Positions 12,901 through 27,900 of a DNA stretch of 64,000 nt are shown one piece after another; position 1 is the stretch's first letter, and each line of letters starts with the position of its first letter. Origin of the DNA: Heliocidaris tuberculata (Eukaryota; Echinodermata; Echinoidea; Camarodonta; Echinometridae); contig CM046832.1 of NCBI GenBank assembly GCA_025618425.1, positions 63,819,279 through 63,883,278 on the forward strand, read 5' to 3'. The notes below the pieces were generated by a model. The model made no database searches. It was not told where the DNA came from and saw nothing but the letters and a program-made list of their open reading frames with translations. The translations under genes were made by a program, and so were the position numbers.

Positions 12901-15900
12901 CAAGAGGGCTAAAGAGAGAGAGAGAGAGAGACAATGTGAGTGGAAGAGAGAGCTGTAGGTGAGAAAAAGAGAGACAAACATGGATTCAAAAAGCAAAATA
13001 TCGAAAGTAAGGAGAAGACAGATACACTCTAAAAGATAAAGTGTTAAATCACCATTTAAAAGGGCCGAGGAGTGACAACTTTTTCCAAATTGTAGATTAA
13101 CACTTTTAACATGCTGGATACAACATAATAAAGGCTGAATCCAGCAGTTTAAAAGAGTTGATCTACCATTTTGAAAAAGCTGTCACTCCTTGGCCCTTTT
13201 AAATGGTGACTTAACACTTTAGTTTTTAGAGTGTACAAATATTTTAGAGGAGAGAAGTTGCTATCTTTATCACAGCCTGTTCATTGTAACATGGACTACA
13301 AACCATGTAGGTTAAGTGGTATGCCCTACTAAAATAATTTGGTATTATTCCTTAGACCAGTTGTGACACACCAGGGCTTGGCAGACAATGCGTTAATCTC
13401 TCTTTTCCTGTCACTAAAAACCCAAACTCCTTCCCTGTCTTGAGTGTCTAGACTAAGAAAACTCAAAGGTAAAAATAAAGTATTTTACAAAAATGATAGA
13501 ACTTTAATAGGCTCACGATGATAAATATCTTCTCTTTCTACTCTGCTTGATTCATGACTTGATGGAACAAGCAGACATCAAATTAACAATATGTAGATTC
13601 CAACTTGAATTTTTTAAAAGATAAGTGATTAGAATAATATCAAAATAAACACTTTAAATGTGTCAGTTTTTAACAACGTGCCTGTTCAAGAAAATTCTCT
13701 ACTTGGGGGGGGGGGGGGGGGGGGGGTCAATTCATTTTTTTTGTACCATATGCAAACATTAATAAATTATGTAATTATTTTAAACTGACCCCACAACCTC
13801 TTCCAATCATGCATATCACCTTAATGGCCACTTCATAATACAAGAATTCAAACTCTATACGTGATAAATCATTCAAAGTCCATGTTTAAATCGGCATTGT
13901 TTCTGGCGAGTGTGAACCTTACATGAACCCCAAGGTGGTAGAATACAACTTGTTTTTTCCTGTTCCCAATGCTCTCCCGTAATCCCTAATCAATGATGTG
14001 GCCCTGATCAAGTCGCAGTCATCGCACTAATCGCTCTACGCACAGTAGCGCCCGCCTGCAAGGTGAGGGCGTTGGCCAGGGTTAAGAGAGGTCATCGGGA
14101 CCTTGACAATCGTAATCCCATCAAACCAAGGAAGACATTGTGTGACTTGTCAGAGGTAATATCCTCATGGCATCCTTTAAAGATCACTTCATACTTGAAC
14201 AGAGGCATCCATGGCCCGTATTCTTCACACTTAATTAATTAATCGTGAGATAAATCTGCCATGGAAATAAAAACGTCATACATGTCTGGAAAGATGTCTC
14301 ATGAAAATCTGATATCAAAATATCCATACATATTTTTTCATAGTATTCATTTGTCAAATCCCCGTGATGTAGACACTCATTTTTCCATTTTGCTTTAAAT
14401 CAAAGTTGCTCAAAGGTTACAAGTTAAATTCTACACAATACTTCACGTAAAGGAAATCTCTCATCATTCTTTGTGAAATTTAAACTCCAACACCACAAAC
14501 CTTACCGTTGTTAATCATCCCATTTCAAATGAAAAATCATTCTCACCCCTACCATCTGAGAAAAACCTGATGCAGAAAAGTGGAAAACTTGAAATTTTAA
14601 GTAATTTCAGAGAATAGAGCACCCCTGTAAAATTGCCCATTTTCTTTGCCTATTTTCTATGTCAAAAAATCTTTAAATTATAGTTTGGATGGTATAGTTT
14701 AGAAGGATGGTATCTACCATGTACAGCCTTGCAAGCAAGTACATTTGCTTGTCATGTTTACTCATGGACTCTTCAACCTTGTTTTGTTTATGTCAACATG
14801 CAGACTAAACACATGTAGAGAGATAACATCACCAGTCATCCACATTCAAATCTTGTTTAGGCAAGTACTAAGCATAAGCACAGGGATATTTCTACATAAA
14901 GATTCTTTAAAAATATGATACCTTCAAGAAATCACTTATCTTTTTTTTTTTCAAGAAAAGAGTCCCATCAGTCTAGTTGTTTACGACAGAATCGTTAGTC
15001 ACAGGACTTACTAACAACTAGACGAGCCCACATACATTCTGAAGGATGTATTATAACCATGGACTGGATCAAATGCTTTGCTCCTAATCTAATGTTGTGG
15101 AAAATGTAAGACTATGAAACCTATGGCAGATGCACTCATTGATTTGAGCAACTGTTCTTAATGTTGACCCTTGTTCAGGATGCCAAGTTCAAGATGGGTG
15201 TCAACAGTATCTGGATTTCCCTAAATGCTTGCCTGACTAACACATTTGCTCATTACTCCTGGCTAGTGGCCAATTCACATACCCTGGGTGACATAAAAAC
15301 CACAGCAATTTTTTTTTAAGTGACTAAGTTTAGATTTCATACTAAACTTGAAGGCAAATATCATTAGTCAATTCATGTCTGAGTTACCCACAGCCAAATC
15401 ATTAAAAAAACAAGAATGCTGTATATCTTTAGAATTACAATAGCATAATCTGGAGGCAATGCTCAAGAACACACAAATGACCATCTTAGGTAACAACTGC
15501 CATAAACTAAAATCCTCCCCCCAAAAAGAAGGAAAAAATAGCTACAGAGAATCTGATAGTTGCATTATTACTATGACTTAGACCCATTAGAACTCATATG
15601 ATTGTTCTGCCAACGGTTCTTGCCTTCCAAGTATTTCAGATGAGACTAGTTCAAAGGCAACAACTGCAATGGCCCTGGTTATAAGACCAAGGGAATACAC
15701 GTCTGGACGTTGCGTGATAACTTGTTTTGAATGTTCCATGTATAGCAGGGAAAGACCATGATTCAGAGACAAGGTTTAGCGAGGCACACCAATTAATTCT
15801 GCTACAAGCGGTAATTAGTGTCCCTTTTAGTCACCCTGCATGGGAAGGGTTCCAATAGATTCTTCTTGCTAATGTGGCCTCTGCTCAAGATGTGTTAATT

Positions 15901-18900
15901 TGTCTGACAAGGATCATTGGCAATCAACGGATGCTATGAAGGCTGGTGATAAGAGGCGAGACACCTTTACATGGCAGTAAACAAGCAATGGTTTATTAGA
16001 CCTTAAAATTCTGATTACTTTACCATTAAAGTTCTGAATCTAAATTCACCTTATCAACTCCACTTGTTCTGTGCCACTAAGTACAGAGACAAGTATTATA
16101 AATATATTTTACCTGACTGCTATATAAGGAAGCTTGTGTATGCTTGTAAGTAAGCAACCAGGGGACCCACAGCTTTAAGTCCTCTGCGAGGGACTTGGTT
16201 ATGAGGATTAATGCCTCACCAAATGGCACTAGCACATCCACTTGGTTTCAAACCCGAGTCCTCCCAGTAAAGACCACTGCTCTACCACTGAGCCATCGCA
16301 CCTCCTCTGTCTTCTAAATGAAAGAACTCACTATTCTCAATCAAAACTAGTAGTACATTACAAATTCTCAAGTGGGAGTTGCTATCCACTGAACAGAAAA
16401 AGGATGAGAGCATGGAGCTACATCTATTACTGCATTTACATCTGTTACAATAAACTAACTTGAATTCTTTTCAGTGCTATTATTCTTTCAGGGAGAAACC
16501 TACTGTTCCAAGTTGAAACACACAGCATAACATGAATTCAAGGACAGGATCTGCCACACACAATGACAGCTAAAGGATTGGGAGTACAGGGAAAAGGCTG
16601 CATTGCATCTATCAAAATAAAAGAACAGTGAACAGATTTTGTAATATGGCTATTTATGTCTCTTATCTTCATCTCTCTGTTTCCCTCCCAAAGAAGGGGA
16701 CCTGTAATATACAGCAAAACCAGCAACTTATTTGGGTATCTACAAACACTTCCGTTTGGGTCAGGATGATCAAATCACAATTTTCTTTCCCCTAAATTCA
16801 AATAAACACAATTAGAATGTTCTAGGGGCCAAGTATCCCTTCTATAAAAGCGGTATCCCAGAGGATTTGCATGCAGACATCCACTTTCGCATGTCTTAAC
16901 TGCCGCAACAGGCCGCACCACTTGGCGTATCACAAACAGTGAGCTTTAGTTCCTAAAATAGCAGGCTGTATAGTCATCCCCCTGTACTGGCCTTTGGGAC
17001 CGCAGAGTGCTATTTTCAACCCGTCGTTTCCAGCTATATTTGGGGGTGAGTAAATTCATGACAATTTTCCAAATAGGGAGAGAGAGTATTACCTGATAAA
17101 AACACACAAGGGAGTATGGGTCGTAAGGGGAGAAAGGCAAGTTCAGGGCCCTGTTTCATAAAACTTGTTATCAATAACAAGTTACAATGACTGTTATAAG
17201 CTACTGAAATCCTTGAATCTGATTGGCTGAGAGCAAATTTGTCATAGAAATGGGGCAGTTGTTATTGATAACAAGTTCTATGAAACAGGGCCCTGATGGG
17301 TAACATTTTCTTAAATGTATCAGATGGATAACTTTAAGAGGGGAAAAGGTGAAGCACACAAAGGGGATGGGGTAAGAGGGGGTCTTGTTTGGACAAAACA
17401 TGAACTAAGCCTTGCAAACAAGAAAAGAATAACTGGACACAATATTATCAAATGAAAAGGATGTGGCAATGTACAAAGAAAAACAATTTTCACACACTTT
17501 GTTTTCTTGAGAGGTACAGACAAAAGAACCTATGGCCACAGAAAAAAGACCATGACGGTCAACTATAAAGTCACAGTGGGCACCTGCAGGATAGCTACTC
17601 CAATGTCATTTTCATTTTCAACGTCATTGTTAATATTATTCTTAACGTCATTGTTCATGTCATTGTTAACATCACTGTGAATGTCATTGTTGATGTCATT
17701 GTTGATGTCATTGTCAGTATTAAAGGGACGAAACCCAGAAGTAAACTCCCTTCCAAGACATTATCTTATGTGACATCAACTGACATGAACACGTCAACCT
17801 ATACGTTTGATGAAGCTAAAGAAAGAAAGTTCTCTGTTCACTTTAGTCATCCTTAAAATGACTTGTAATTGCGATATTATCTTGATTACTGCTTGAGCCT
17901 GGTACCATGCTATTTTTGATTTAAACAAAAACCCACAAAAGCTTGTTAAAAGCTAATGTTTTCAAAACCCAGTATGGTGCCCCATCATCAATATGCATGG
18001 ATGGTAAACACAGGCACACAACAGCACACAACAAGTGCGCTTCCTGCAAAGATATAATCAACAAGTTTATACACTAGTCAATATCGCACAAATTAAACAG
18101 GAAGTCAGCAACTACCCGTATGACAAATTTCTTTTAATCAGGCTTAACATTCAATTCAGATCCCCATGCACCCTGCCCACATAGCATGGATGTAATGATC
18201 TATTCTGACAGTCCTGAATCACACCTGGTCCTTAGTAATACGATCATCCCTAAATTGGCACCCATACACAGCTACCTTTCAATATTGGATAGGAACCTAT
18301 TCAAAGTAATTTTTCAATATCAGATTTGAAGTACTGGTAAAATATACATGTGAAGTGTACATGCTATTATGTTACTAGTATATGATACATGCTGATACAT
18401 GTTGATACATGTTGGAATTAAATCAAACAAAATCTGGAGACCAGTGATTCCTATTTTGAAAGAAACCTCTTTTGGAAGAAACCATGAGTTCTAAATCAAT
18501 AATTGAGAATCTGAAAGTCCTTTTTGAAGCAATGATTATACATTAAATATGAAATGTTTTTGTTTTTGTTTTCCAGGCTATTTGGACCAACTTAGTATTT
18601 AAGGTAGTGCACAATGTGTGCTGGCTTGCTAGCAAATCCAATGACTGTACATAGTCATTACGAAGCAGTTATCAATGGGGAAAGCAGCTGCATTAGAAAT
18701 AAGAGCCTGAAATGGATAATGGAGTAGATATTATGTGATATGTACACAGGCATAAATCAGTTTCCATGAAAACTGATAAACTATGCAAAAACATTGCATC
18801 GAAATACTGACTCGTATTGTGTGTACTCACTTTTGTTAAGTACTGTATGTCCAAGAAGACGTTACTATGAGAAGACTACTATTTTGAATACGCATTAAGA

Positions 18901-21900
18901 GAAATAGGAACCATAAAACATAAATCAGTCCTCATGCTTTGTCCAAACAAAGCTTCTCTCTCTCCCACTCTCTCTCTCTCTCTCTCTCATCTATGTGTGT
19001 CATCGACTTTTGAACCTTCCATCGTCCCAATTCTACCCAAGCAAGCTAACCATCTGCCCAACATTACGCCTCCTTCTCTCTGCTCCCAATAGACACCACA
19101 GCGACCGATTGCAAACTGTAGGAATACGCCAATATCCTGTTATTCAATTCCCTCATTTGCAGCTGGAAATCTTCAAAGTTTCTCGCAGACCGCAATAGCT
19201 ACAATCGCGGTTGTCAACCGAAATGCCACAGGATGACCGTGGTCAATCTCAATGTAACCCTCATCAGCTCCAAAATAGCTACAATGTCACTGACAGATAT
19301 ATATACATGTATCTTCCAAATGATAACAAAAGACAAGTTTTTAAAACCATTACCTTGACTTAGATTTTAAAAAGAAGGTGGGAAGTAAAGGACCAATACT
19401 GAGGAAATAAGAGGAAGACATAAATAATATTAATATTCTGTTCCTATTACAATAATGGGAGTACATAAACAATTTTCTCGAAAGAATTTATCCTATCAAA
19501 AGGTTCCAAACTTTACCTGGATAGTACTAATAAAAGCTACATTCATAATGTGCACATATTATTCTGGCCTTGGCTGCTCTAAGGGTGCTGAAAGCACTTA
19601 GAAGAATTTTCCCTGCCAAGTAGCCATTTACAACACCTGGGTCGAAAGCAGCAAATGAATTTTGAAGCATTTGAGTATTGAGATTGGGGTTCAATGCAAG
19701 GATCAATTTCAATTCAAAGCATATATATGGACTATTATCTTATGAATTAGAAAGAAGTAAAAGGAGATGTACAGTTGAGAGGACTTCTAAGGTTGGTCAA
19801 ATACTGCGATGTAAGAAAAAAAAATTGAAGTGTGGAGGCTAATAGGACACTGAACACCAAACTACAGTAAAAGAAGATCAGGCCAAGAAAAGGGTGAAAA
19901 TAAAAATGGAAGATACTGTCCACTGGACACAATTTTATGTATCTTAAATCTTTCCAATCATGAACATTGAATGTCATTACAATGTTGCATGTCATTATTT
20001 ATGGAAGCATCTTGTTGCCCTACGAATGCATCTTGTCACCCTACGAATGCAACTTGTCACCAGGTGTTGGCGGCCAGATGATCCTCAGCCAAGACAAAGC
20101 GGAGCCCAGGAAGTGGGTATTAAGAAATGATCTTGCAGGACTTCTGACTGAAGCTACTACGCATCCAAGACATGTCGAGTCGAATGTCACCCTCATGTGG
20201 AGTTATGAGGATTATGTTCGGGCGACCAGTCGGCTGGGGTGGGTTAGAGTCATGTGTAAGAATGGAAGATGATAGGTCATCTAAAGGTCATTATCTCCAC
20301 CTCACCTTTTTACAAGATTTCTTTCACTACCACTGTGGAAGGTTTCAAAAAAGTGGTGACCCTCTTTGACACAAACTCTGCCTTCAAAAACAATTCCTGA
20401 CTGGTCTCTGTGTGCACTAACCATTTAAGCAGTATAACTGTAAATATTTATATGTTACCATGACAACTCATTTAAACAAATTGTCCTGATTATTCACAAC
20501 TGTAAGCAGAGCTGCCAACTTAAATATCCACCTTTCAGGAAGAATTTACAGAGAAATCAGGGAGATCTTTCTCTATTACACACAATTCAATGGAAGAAAT
20601 CAATGTATGAATCAGGGAGATTGTTGAAAATCTGGCGTTTTTCACTCTAAAATCAGCTAATTTTCAGGGAGTCTCCCTGACAATCAGGGAGACTTGGCAG
20701 CTCTGTGTAAGGCATCAAACATGTTTTAAGCAGAGATGAAAAGACACATGGCTGAAATCAAACAATTTTTAAAGACAAATTTGCCTATTGAACTGCTTAT
20801 GACTAACCACCCTGCAGCCAATAGGATATTCTTCCCCAATATGTAGATGTACTGTTTTACATTTTCCAAGACATTCAGGAACCTTCTTAGCTTAAATTTC
20901 ATTAAAATTAACAAAATGCCATTTCTTCTGCAAGCAGGCATTTAGATAGAGAAAGTTGAAAAGAAAGGTTGTTGGAAGACAACATTAGAAAGAAGACTTT
21001 TCCATGGCCGTCAAAAGACTCACCTACATGAATTAAAATTAAACTCCACAATCAAATCTAAACGAATTCTTTGCCTTCAAAAAAAGGCAGCTGCTATTTG
21101 TTGGATACATGACCTTTTATAGAACCAAATGGAATTAATGCAAAATCCTGCAATTGGTAAAATCACCCGATCATATTTCTGAAAGATTTTAGGGGGATTT
21201 CCACCACACCCAAGTAATAAGAAGCGAAGAGAGGATCTGTGCTAATTAAGTGCCAGCAACTAATTCCCCTAAAAAAAAAAACCAAGAGCGCGCGAATTAG
21301 CATTGAATATTTAATATTCTCATTACCCAAATAAATTTGTCCTTGGAACTAAATCCTAAATTCAAAGTCTTAAATACTGAGATAAACATAACTTTATAAA
21401 CATATTTCGATAAGTTTGGAGTTTTCATATGTCCTTGGAACAACTAAACCAAAGTCCAAATGAATTTTTTGAAAAACTGGGATCAAACGTAACTCTGTAA
21501 AAGTGATATTCTAAGAAGTTTGTTTTCATTCTGAAGTTCACAAAATTAATTCTTCATTAAATCGAATGCGTCCTTGGAACTAAACCAAAGTTCTAAATGC
21601 AAATTTGAAATAAAAAGTGACACACATAACTTCTAAAAGATCTCTTTCTGAATTAGAATTAAACCAACTTTCTAAAGATGTTCTTTCTGCAATTTCTGTT
21701 CAGTCTAAATTTCTTAATGTTGATTCTTCACCTGGATATGTACTTGAAACTAAACCAAAGTCCTAATGTAAACTTTTTTAAGTACTAGAATAAAGAAAAG
21801 TTTTTGAGTATTTAGAAAAGTGTGGGTTTTCACACTTAACTTCACAGGGTAAAGTCAACAACCTAAATAAATTTGTCCCTGGAACTAAACTCAAATTCTA

Positions 21901-24900
21901 AAGGCAAATTTCGAAATACAAGACAAATGTAACTTTAAACACTTTGTATTTTTGACTGTTTTGAGATTTAGTCTCAGAAACATAAGAGTTTTAGAATCCT
22001 CTACCAGAATTTTCTGTTTATCAGGCTAAAATAAGAAAAAAGCTGTGTGCAAATGACTAGTTCCCAATATCACATACATGAGTATGTGTAGGAGGTGAGG
22101 GAAATAACATATCAGAATAATTAGTTTACATCAATATTTACATACATCGAGCAAGTTAATTTTGAGCATTGACCCCTACAGTAAGGTTGTTCTACTCATC
22201 AAAAACTATGATCACTTTTAATAAATTACAAGGTATCTCTCAACTCCACTTTCCATGCATAGAACCGGAATCACCTCACACAAAATTCCAGAATTCATTC
22301 CATTTGCTGGTCAATTATCAATCATGCCATAAACCTGAATTCTTATTGATATAATATTTTAATTTTAATTGCAAAAGCATACTAATTCATTCGAATAATT
22401 TTACAAACCTACCAAACTTATTTCTTAAGCACAGGCCATGATATAACATGAGCATACATCAAGATCAGCAAGCTAACATTTAATTCAAAGATAAAGAAAA
22501 ATGTAAGTGAAGTGTATATCATTATCAAAGGGGTTTCTCTTCAGTAAAACCTGGCCTTGGGAAAGCAAGGCAATGCATAATATTTGTGCTTTTAAAATAC
22601 ATGTACGAGAGAAGTTTGCTCTCTCAGCATTGAAACAACACATGCATATCTTCAAACTGTAGCAAATGCAACTTTTTGACATGAAAATTTTTCAACAAAA
22701 AACCAGAGATATTTGAGACATACCTGTTGGTGAGCGTGAGTACCGTAGTAAGGTACCATGACAGCTATTCCGCCATACATTCTTATCGTCTCAAGCTCTA
22801 CCAGCGAGCCGAATAACGTGAAGAATAACGCTTAAAGGATTGGCGGTTCTCAAACGAGAAAGAGCAAACAAAACGGGACAGTCGCAACTTTTCTGGTGAC
22901 AATGGTGAAGATGATGATCATGGATGGATGATGGATTGAAGAAAAAAAAAATGGATGAAAACAGTAAGTTTGATGTTTTTTTGGAAGAGGAATATACCCC
23001 AGCTACCAGCGCCGGGTTGAACACGATGGAATGAATGGTGACTGACAACGAGCAACCGACAGAAATACAAACGCAGCCTCTGCCGCTCTCTTGAGTCTGC
23101 GCAGTGTACCGAAACCCAGGAATAGCAACGATGAGGTCACTTTCCTCTCCCTAAATTGCCCACTGCCTGTCTTGGCTACCCCTCTCTCCTATGTTTATTA
23201 TTAGAGCTGTTCTAAAGCAAGGAACTGGGGCAAACGCTCATTTCCCCATATAACCAATCAACACTCTCGCTTGGTTTCAACTTGCTCAAGTGTTTCAACA
23301 AGCCCCCCCCCCCCCTTTCATTTATTTCGTACAAACTATAAGGACTTTGGATCTGTTGAAGTAACTATCAAAAGTGAAACTCATGCTTTTAGTAATTAAA
23401 TTTTTTTTAAACTTTCAATTCCTACTTATACAAAACTAGGGTAAACCATATTTCCAGGTCTTGATTTAATATTCAAAGCCTGTATACCACATTCAGTCAA
23501 GTAGGTACATTAAATGACTCCAGAAGGGAATATGCAATGCAGATTATGACAAACTAACACACAATATTTTTTGTCAATGGTTTTTGCAATTGTGCATTAC
23601 AATTTAGAAAAAAATGGATGATCAAGCTCAGGTAGTCTCAAGGAAATGACAGGCTTCAGTATCTTTCATCCTAACACTGCTAGATATTTTCTCAGGAAAA
23701 AAAATTCAACCATCATGTAATAAGAGATGCACATTATGCAATGAAAGCAATTATTTGCATATCTTCCTTTTAAGTGGGACATTGTACAATAATGAGAAGT
23801 AAAGCAGTGGAAAGGCTTTTAAATTTGTAAACCCCTTGACAAAGAGGACTTTATCCATGAGCCTATGAGTCTTTTCCCCCCTTATTTCTCTAATAACTAC
23901 TTGACTTAATTTTTGTAGAGAGCTATTAGGAGTGAGAAGGAAATAGGAGAAAATGGGAGAAATGAAAGGATTAACTATTCCTACTGTTGGATAGTTTCTC
24001 AACTAGCTGTAGTTGAAAATCCATGCACAATAAGTGCAATAACGAATCGACTCATACCTGGGACCATTCGGTTATACGACCACTGCCATAATCATCGGGC
24101 ACAAATGAATAAAACACAAAGGAAATAATAATCAGGTGTTTCTTCCAAACCCTGTACTGTGAAACACCTATCAACATCAAGGGGGTTCAACAAGATGGCC
24201 AATGTTCACAGATCTGATGACATGCTTTTCCTGAAGGCCACACACTAGACACAAGTGTTACCTCAGCCAGGGGAAAAAGTCTTTGACATCACGCCTCCCC
24301 CCTCTCTTCCTCTCTCAGGAGGGCAAAACAATCCTTATTTTTCTGACAGAAATTTCCGTCTAAAAGGATCAAAAGTGGAAGGCCACCCTTTCTCAGAGTA
24401 GGTGAATCATACATCCAAAGCGATTGTCTTTCCCATTTATCATTTTGCACTGATGACCTCTGATGCTGCAAATGCTACTCTTGAATTTTAAAGACAGGGT
24501 CATGGAAGGTTTAGGAAATGATTTCCCTAGGTAAATGATTAGGTGACTACTGCATTTTAATACTTCAAACCGATCGTCACTATTTGAATTTCAAAAAAAA
24601 AATTCATCATAGACAACCTATGTATAAAAGGGAAGACCACAAAATAATCCAAACTTCTCTTAACTACTTTTCAAACGAAATATATATCCGAGCATACTGC
24701 ATTTAATCCTATTTGCATACATCACTTTGCAAACCAGTGTGTTATACTAACTTAATACAACTATAAATTTATGAACTTTTTTTCCTATAGTAGTATTGAG
24801 CTCTTTAATACTCAGTAACTGAAATGGCAAAAAATGCCTACAACCTTTTTATTTTCTCTCTTGATTGTTTTTATGAAAGTATATAGAGTACAATCATGCA

Positions 24901-27900
24901 ATAATATATTCAAGAAAATGTTAATTATGCAAATATCATAAACTTTTAGCCAAAAGTGCATTAAACATAGTTTTTGTGAATTTCTCATTTGAAATTAACC
25001 ATTGCCTACAGGAACCAGTTGGCTCCTGTATTAAGCCTATGGGAATGAGAGAATTCAGTAGTCAACATGTTAAACTAATAAAAAGGTATATAGAAAGTAA
25101 TATGACATGGCAGATTACATATTTATTCTTCCAGAATATATTCAGTATTCACTTCGAATCTTGCAACCCTAACTATGCCTTAAAAAATGGAAAAATCGGT
25201 TACTACAATAAACTAGCAATAAAGGAACACCTTTCTGAAAAAAAAAAAGCATACTTTACAACTGTCACTACTTTACTGTTATAATCAAGTTCTGACAGTC
25301 ATAACCCATGCCAATATCTCCCTATGCAAACTTGTTTGTAATCTAGCTGTCAGCTCTAATCATGTAAACATTTCCCGTCAACTGTCCAAAGATTTCAAAA
25401 AGGACACACCTGTGTCAATGAGCACTCGTAAAATTGTTGTCTTCCAATAATATTATGACCGCAATGCTCTGAAATGAATTGGTTATGCTTGTCAGTATGT
25501 TGGCATTGGCAGGGGCGTTAATCAAAAAAGGTGGGGGGGGGGGCAAACTTTTAATCAGAAAAAATATTCTCCAAATGAAGTGCAGTTGATTTTTGATTTA
25601 TTTGGGGAACACCCACCCCCCCCCCCGAAAAAATTCTCCTAATCGATGATTCATCAATAAATGAATTAAGATGTACAAAAAAATAGCATACATTTCCTTT
25701 TTAATACTATCGGCATATTTTTTCACTAAAGAACAAATAAAGTGAATTAAGTAGGGCAGGAATAGTTGCCCACCCCCTCCAATTAAGTATAGGGTTAGGG
25801 GTGTATCTAATACAGCCTAATATGCTTCCAAATCAATCCATTCTCCACCCCCCCCCCCCCCTCCCTTCTCACTGCATCCTGATGTTGCTCCTATTGTAAA
25901 TGCATTAGAAATATAGCTAAAAGTATGAGTGGGATATAATGAAGGTTACACAATGATTTGTAAATGACAAGTAGTAGGGATTGGCAAGTTATAATACCTC
26001 AAAAGCAAGGTTACAAGAGTTAAATAAAGAGTCAGAGATATAAACAGAGAGAGGAAGGGAGAGATATCAAGGGGGAGTGGGGATATAGATCGAGAGAGAA
26101 TTTGCCATTTCAGCTATGAATAGTGTTTGTAACTTTTCCAATTCAGTTACTCCTGTCTGTAAAGGATACCAAACAGAAAATGGTCACTTCCAACAGATGG
26201 CCTCTCTCTGCAGGTTCTACAATATACATTGTATTTTTCTTTTCTAAGCAGTAAGTAGGTGGTCTTTCTAGACAGGTGCTCCACCACAGTATATCCTCTG
26301 GGCAAAACAAACTAATCACTACAGAGATAAAACAATTATAAAGTAGGCTACTATAAAATTTTGACTACATGTCATTTTGATTATGAAGAGCCAATATGAA
26401 CAGTGAATTTCAAAATTTCCCAATTTTTGTTTACAATTCCACAGATGAGGACATGCATGGAATCCTGTTCAGTATCTAGAAGACAGTCTTCTGCTTGCAG
26501 GCTTCCTGAGTACTAATATTTACTGCTGGGAGGCCCTCTCGAGGGGGAAAGAAGCGTTAATCTAATTACCCTTGATTAATGCCAAATGTTGCGTTGATAG
26601 AATGCCTTTATGTATTCCCCTTGTCTGCATACGAGCATACCCCGACAAAAACAGTATTTTGTCAGATTTTCATTTTTAATTTGTGATTCATGTTCGGTGG
26701 CGGGAGTGTTGGCTTGTGCGGTAATAGGTCTAAATACAGTGCATCAACCATTATTTCATGACTAAAATGGTCCCAATTGTGCATTAAGAGATCACATTAC
26801 TTTATCCATGCAAATCTCTGCAAATTAAGAACACATCATAAATAGCTGCAAATGTCCGAGTACCAGTAGGATCTATATTCTAAGTTTTCTAAAAAAAACA
26901 ATAACACTGAAACTATCAGGTGACTTACAAAAATACTTTGTTTCTCTGGCTAACTTCTGTTTACACCTGTTGGTGCTCTATCTCGCTTCCTTGTACATTC
27001 TATATTTTTTGGCAAAAACAAAAGATTAAACCTGAAATCTGCATCTAGAATTACATGAACATCATACATTAATGTACATTAACAACATTCAATCTTATAA
27101 TACAGTATGCCCAGATGGCAACCCATCTAACAATACCTACAGTTAGACATAGTACCATAAGTCCGGAAAAATCCTTCTCTTAATTTTCTACGGTTCCGGG
27201 GAAAAAAGATTGGAAAGTTAAAGTACAGGTAAAAACAAGAGAGTATTAACATACAGCAAATGTTCTGGGGCCTTATGAACAAAGGTAGACAGATACCTCA
27301 CGATAGGGATAACAATAATTTGAAATCAAGCAAGTTTAAAAGATCTGGATTCCTTATAAATGTCATCGAAATTGATAATCTTCTGTCAATACCTCCTTCC
27401 TCTTCTAAATTAAGCCTTGCAAATGAAGTTTTGAGTCTCTTAATTAAGTCTTTGAAGACAGTTTTATTCTCATTCAATGTTGATATACCCTGCACACCAA
27501 GCAAAAGATTCAGTTTCGAATATCTTAAAGGTTATCTGATCTTTATGTAATGAAACTGCATTTTTAGAGAGACAGTGAATAATATATTCTGCAGTATTGG
27601 TTATGGAGTAAATAAGAAGCCTTTAATATCATGGGATATTTAGACAAGAAAATGCAAAAAAAAAAATAATCTGAGAAGTTGCTGTATATACCACCAACAA
27701 AAAATATGTACTATTTGGACAACCTTCAGATGATCAACAATTAGTCCAGACACCGACAGTGACAGACATCAAAATTCACTTTACAAATTACTCAGTAAAT
27801 AAACATTTTCCATCAATTTCATTAGATAAATCTGATAATGAGTAATTACACTTAGTAAAGAATTTTTGCAAACTTTGTTGGTTTACAGTGGAAAACAACT

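Noticed and set aside
16240..16312. tRNA gene on the minus strand
   Set aside because: Divergent B box and no clover-leaf; retroposon head.
27260..27550. Overlapping 96- and 68-codon frames on both strands
   Set aside because: AT-rich, no known motif. A brief resemblance of GATAGGGATAACAATAA to a mitochondrial 16S segment is too short to support anything.
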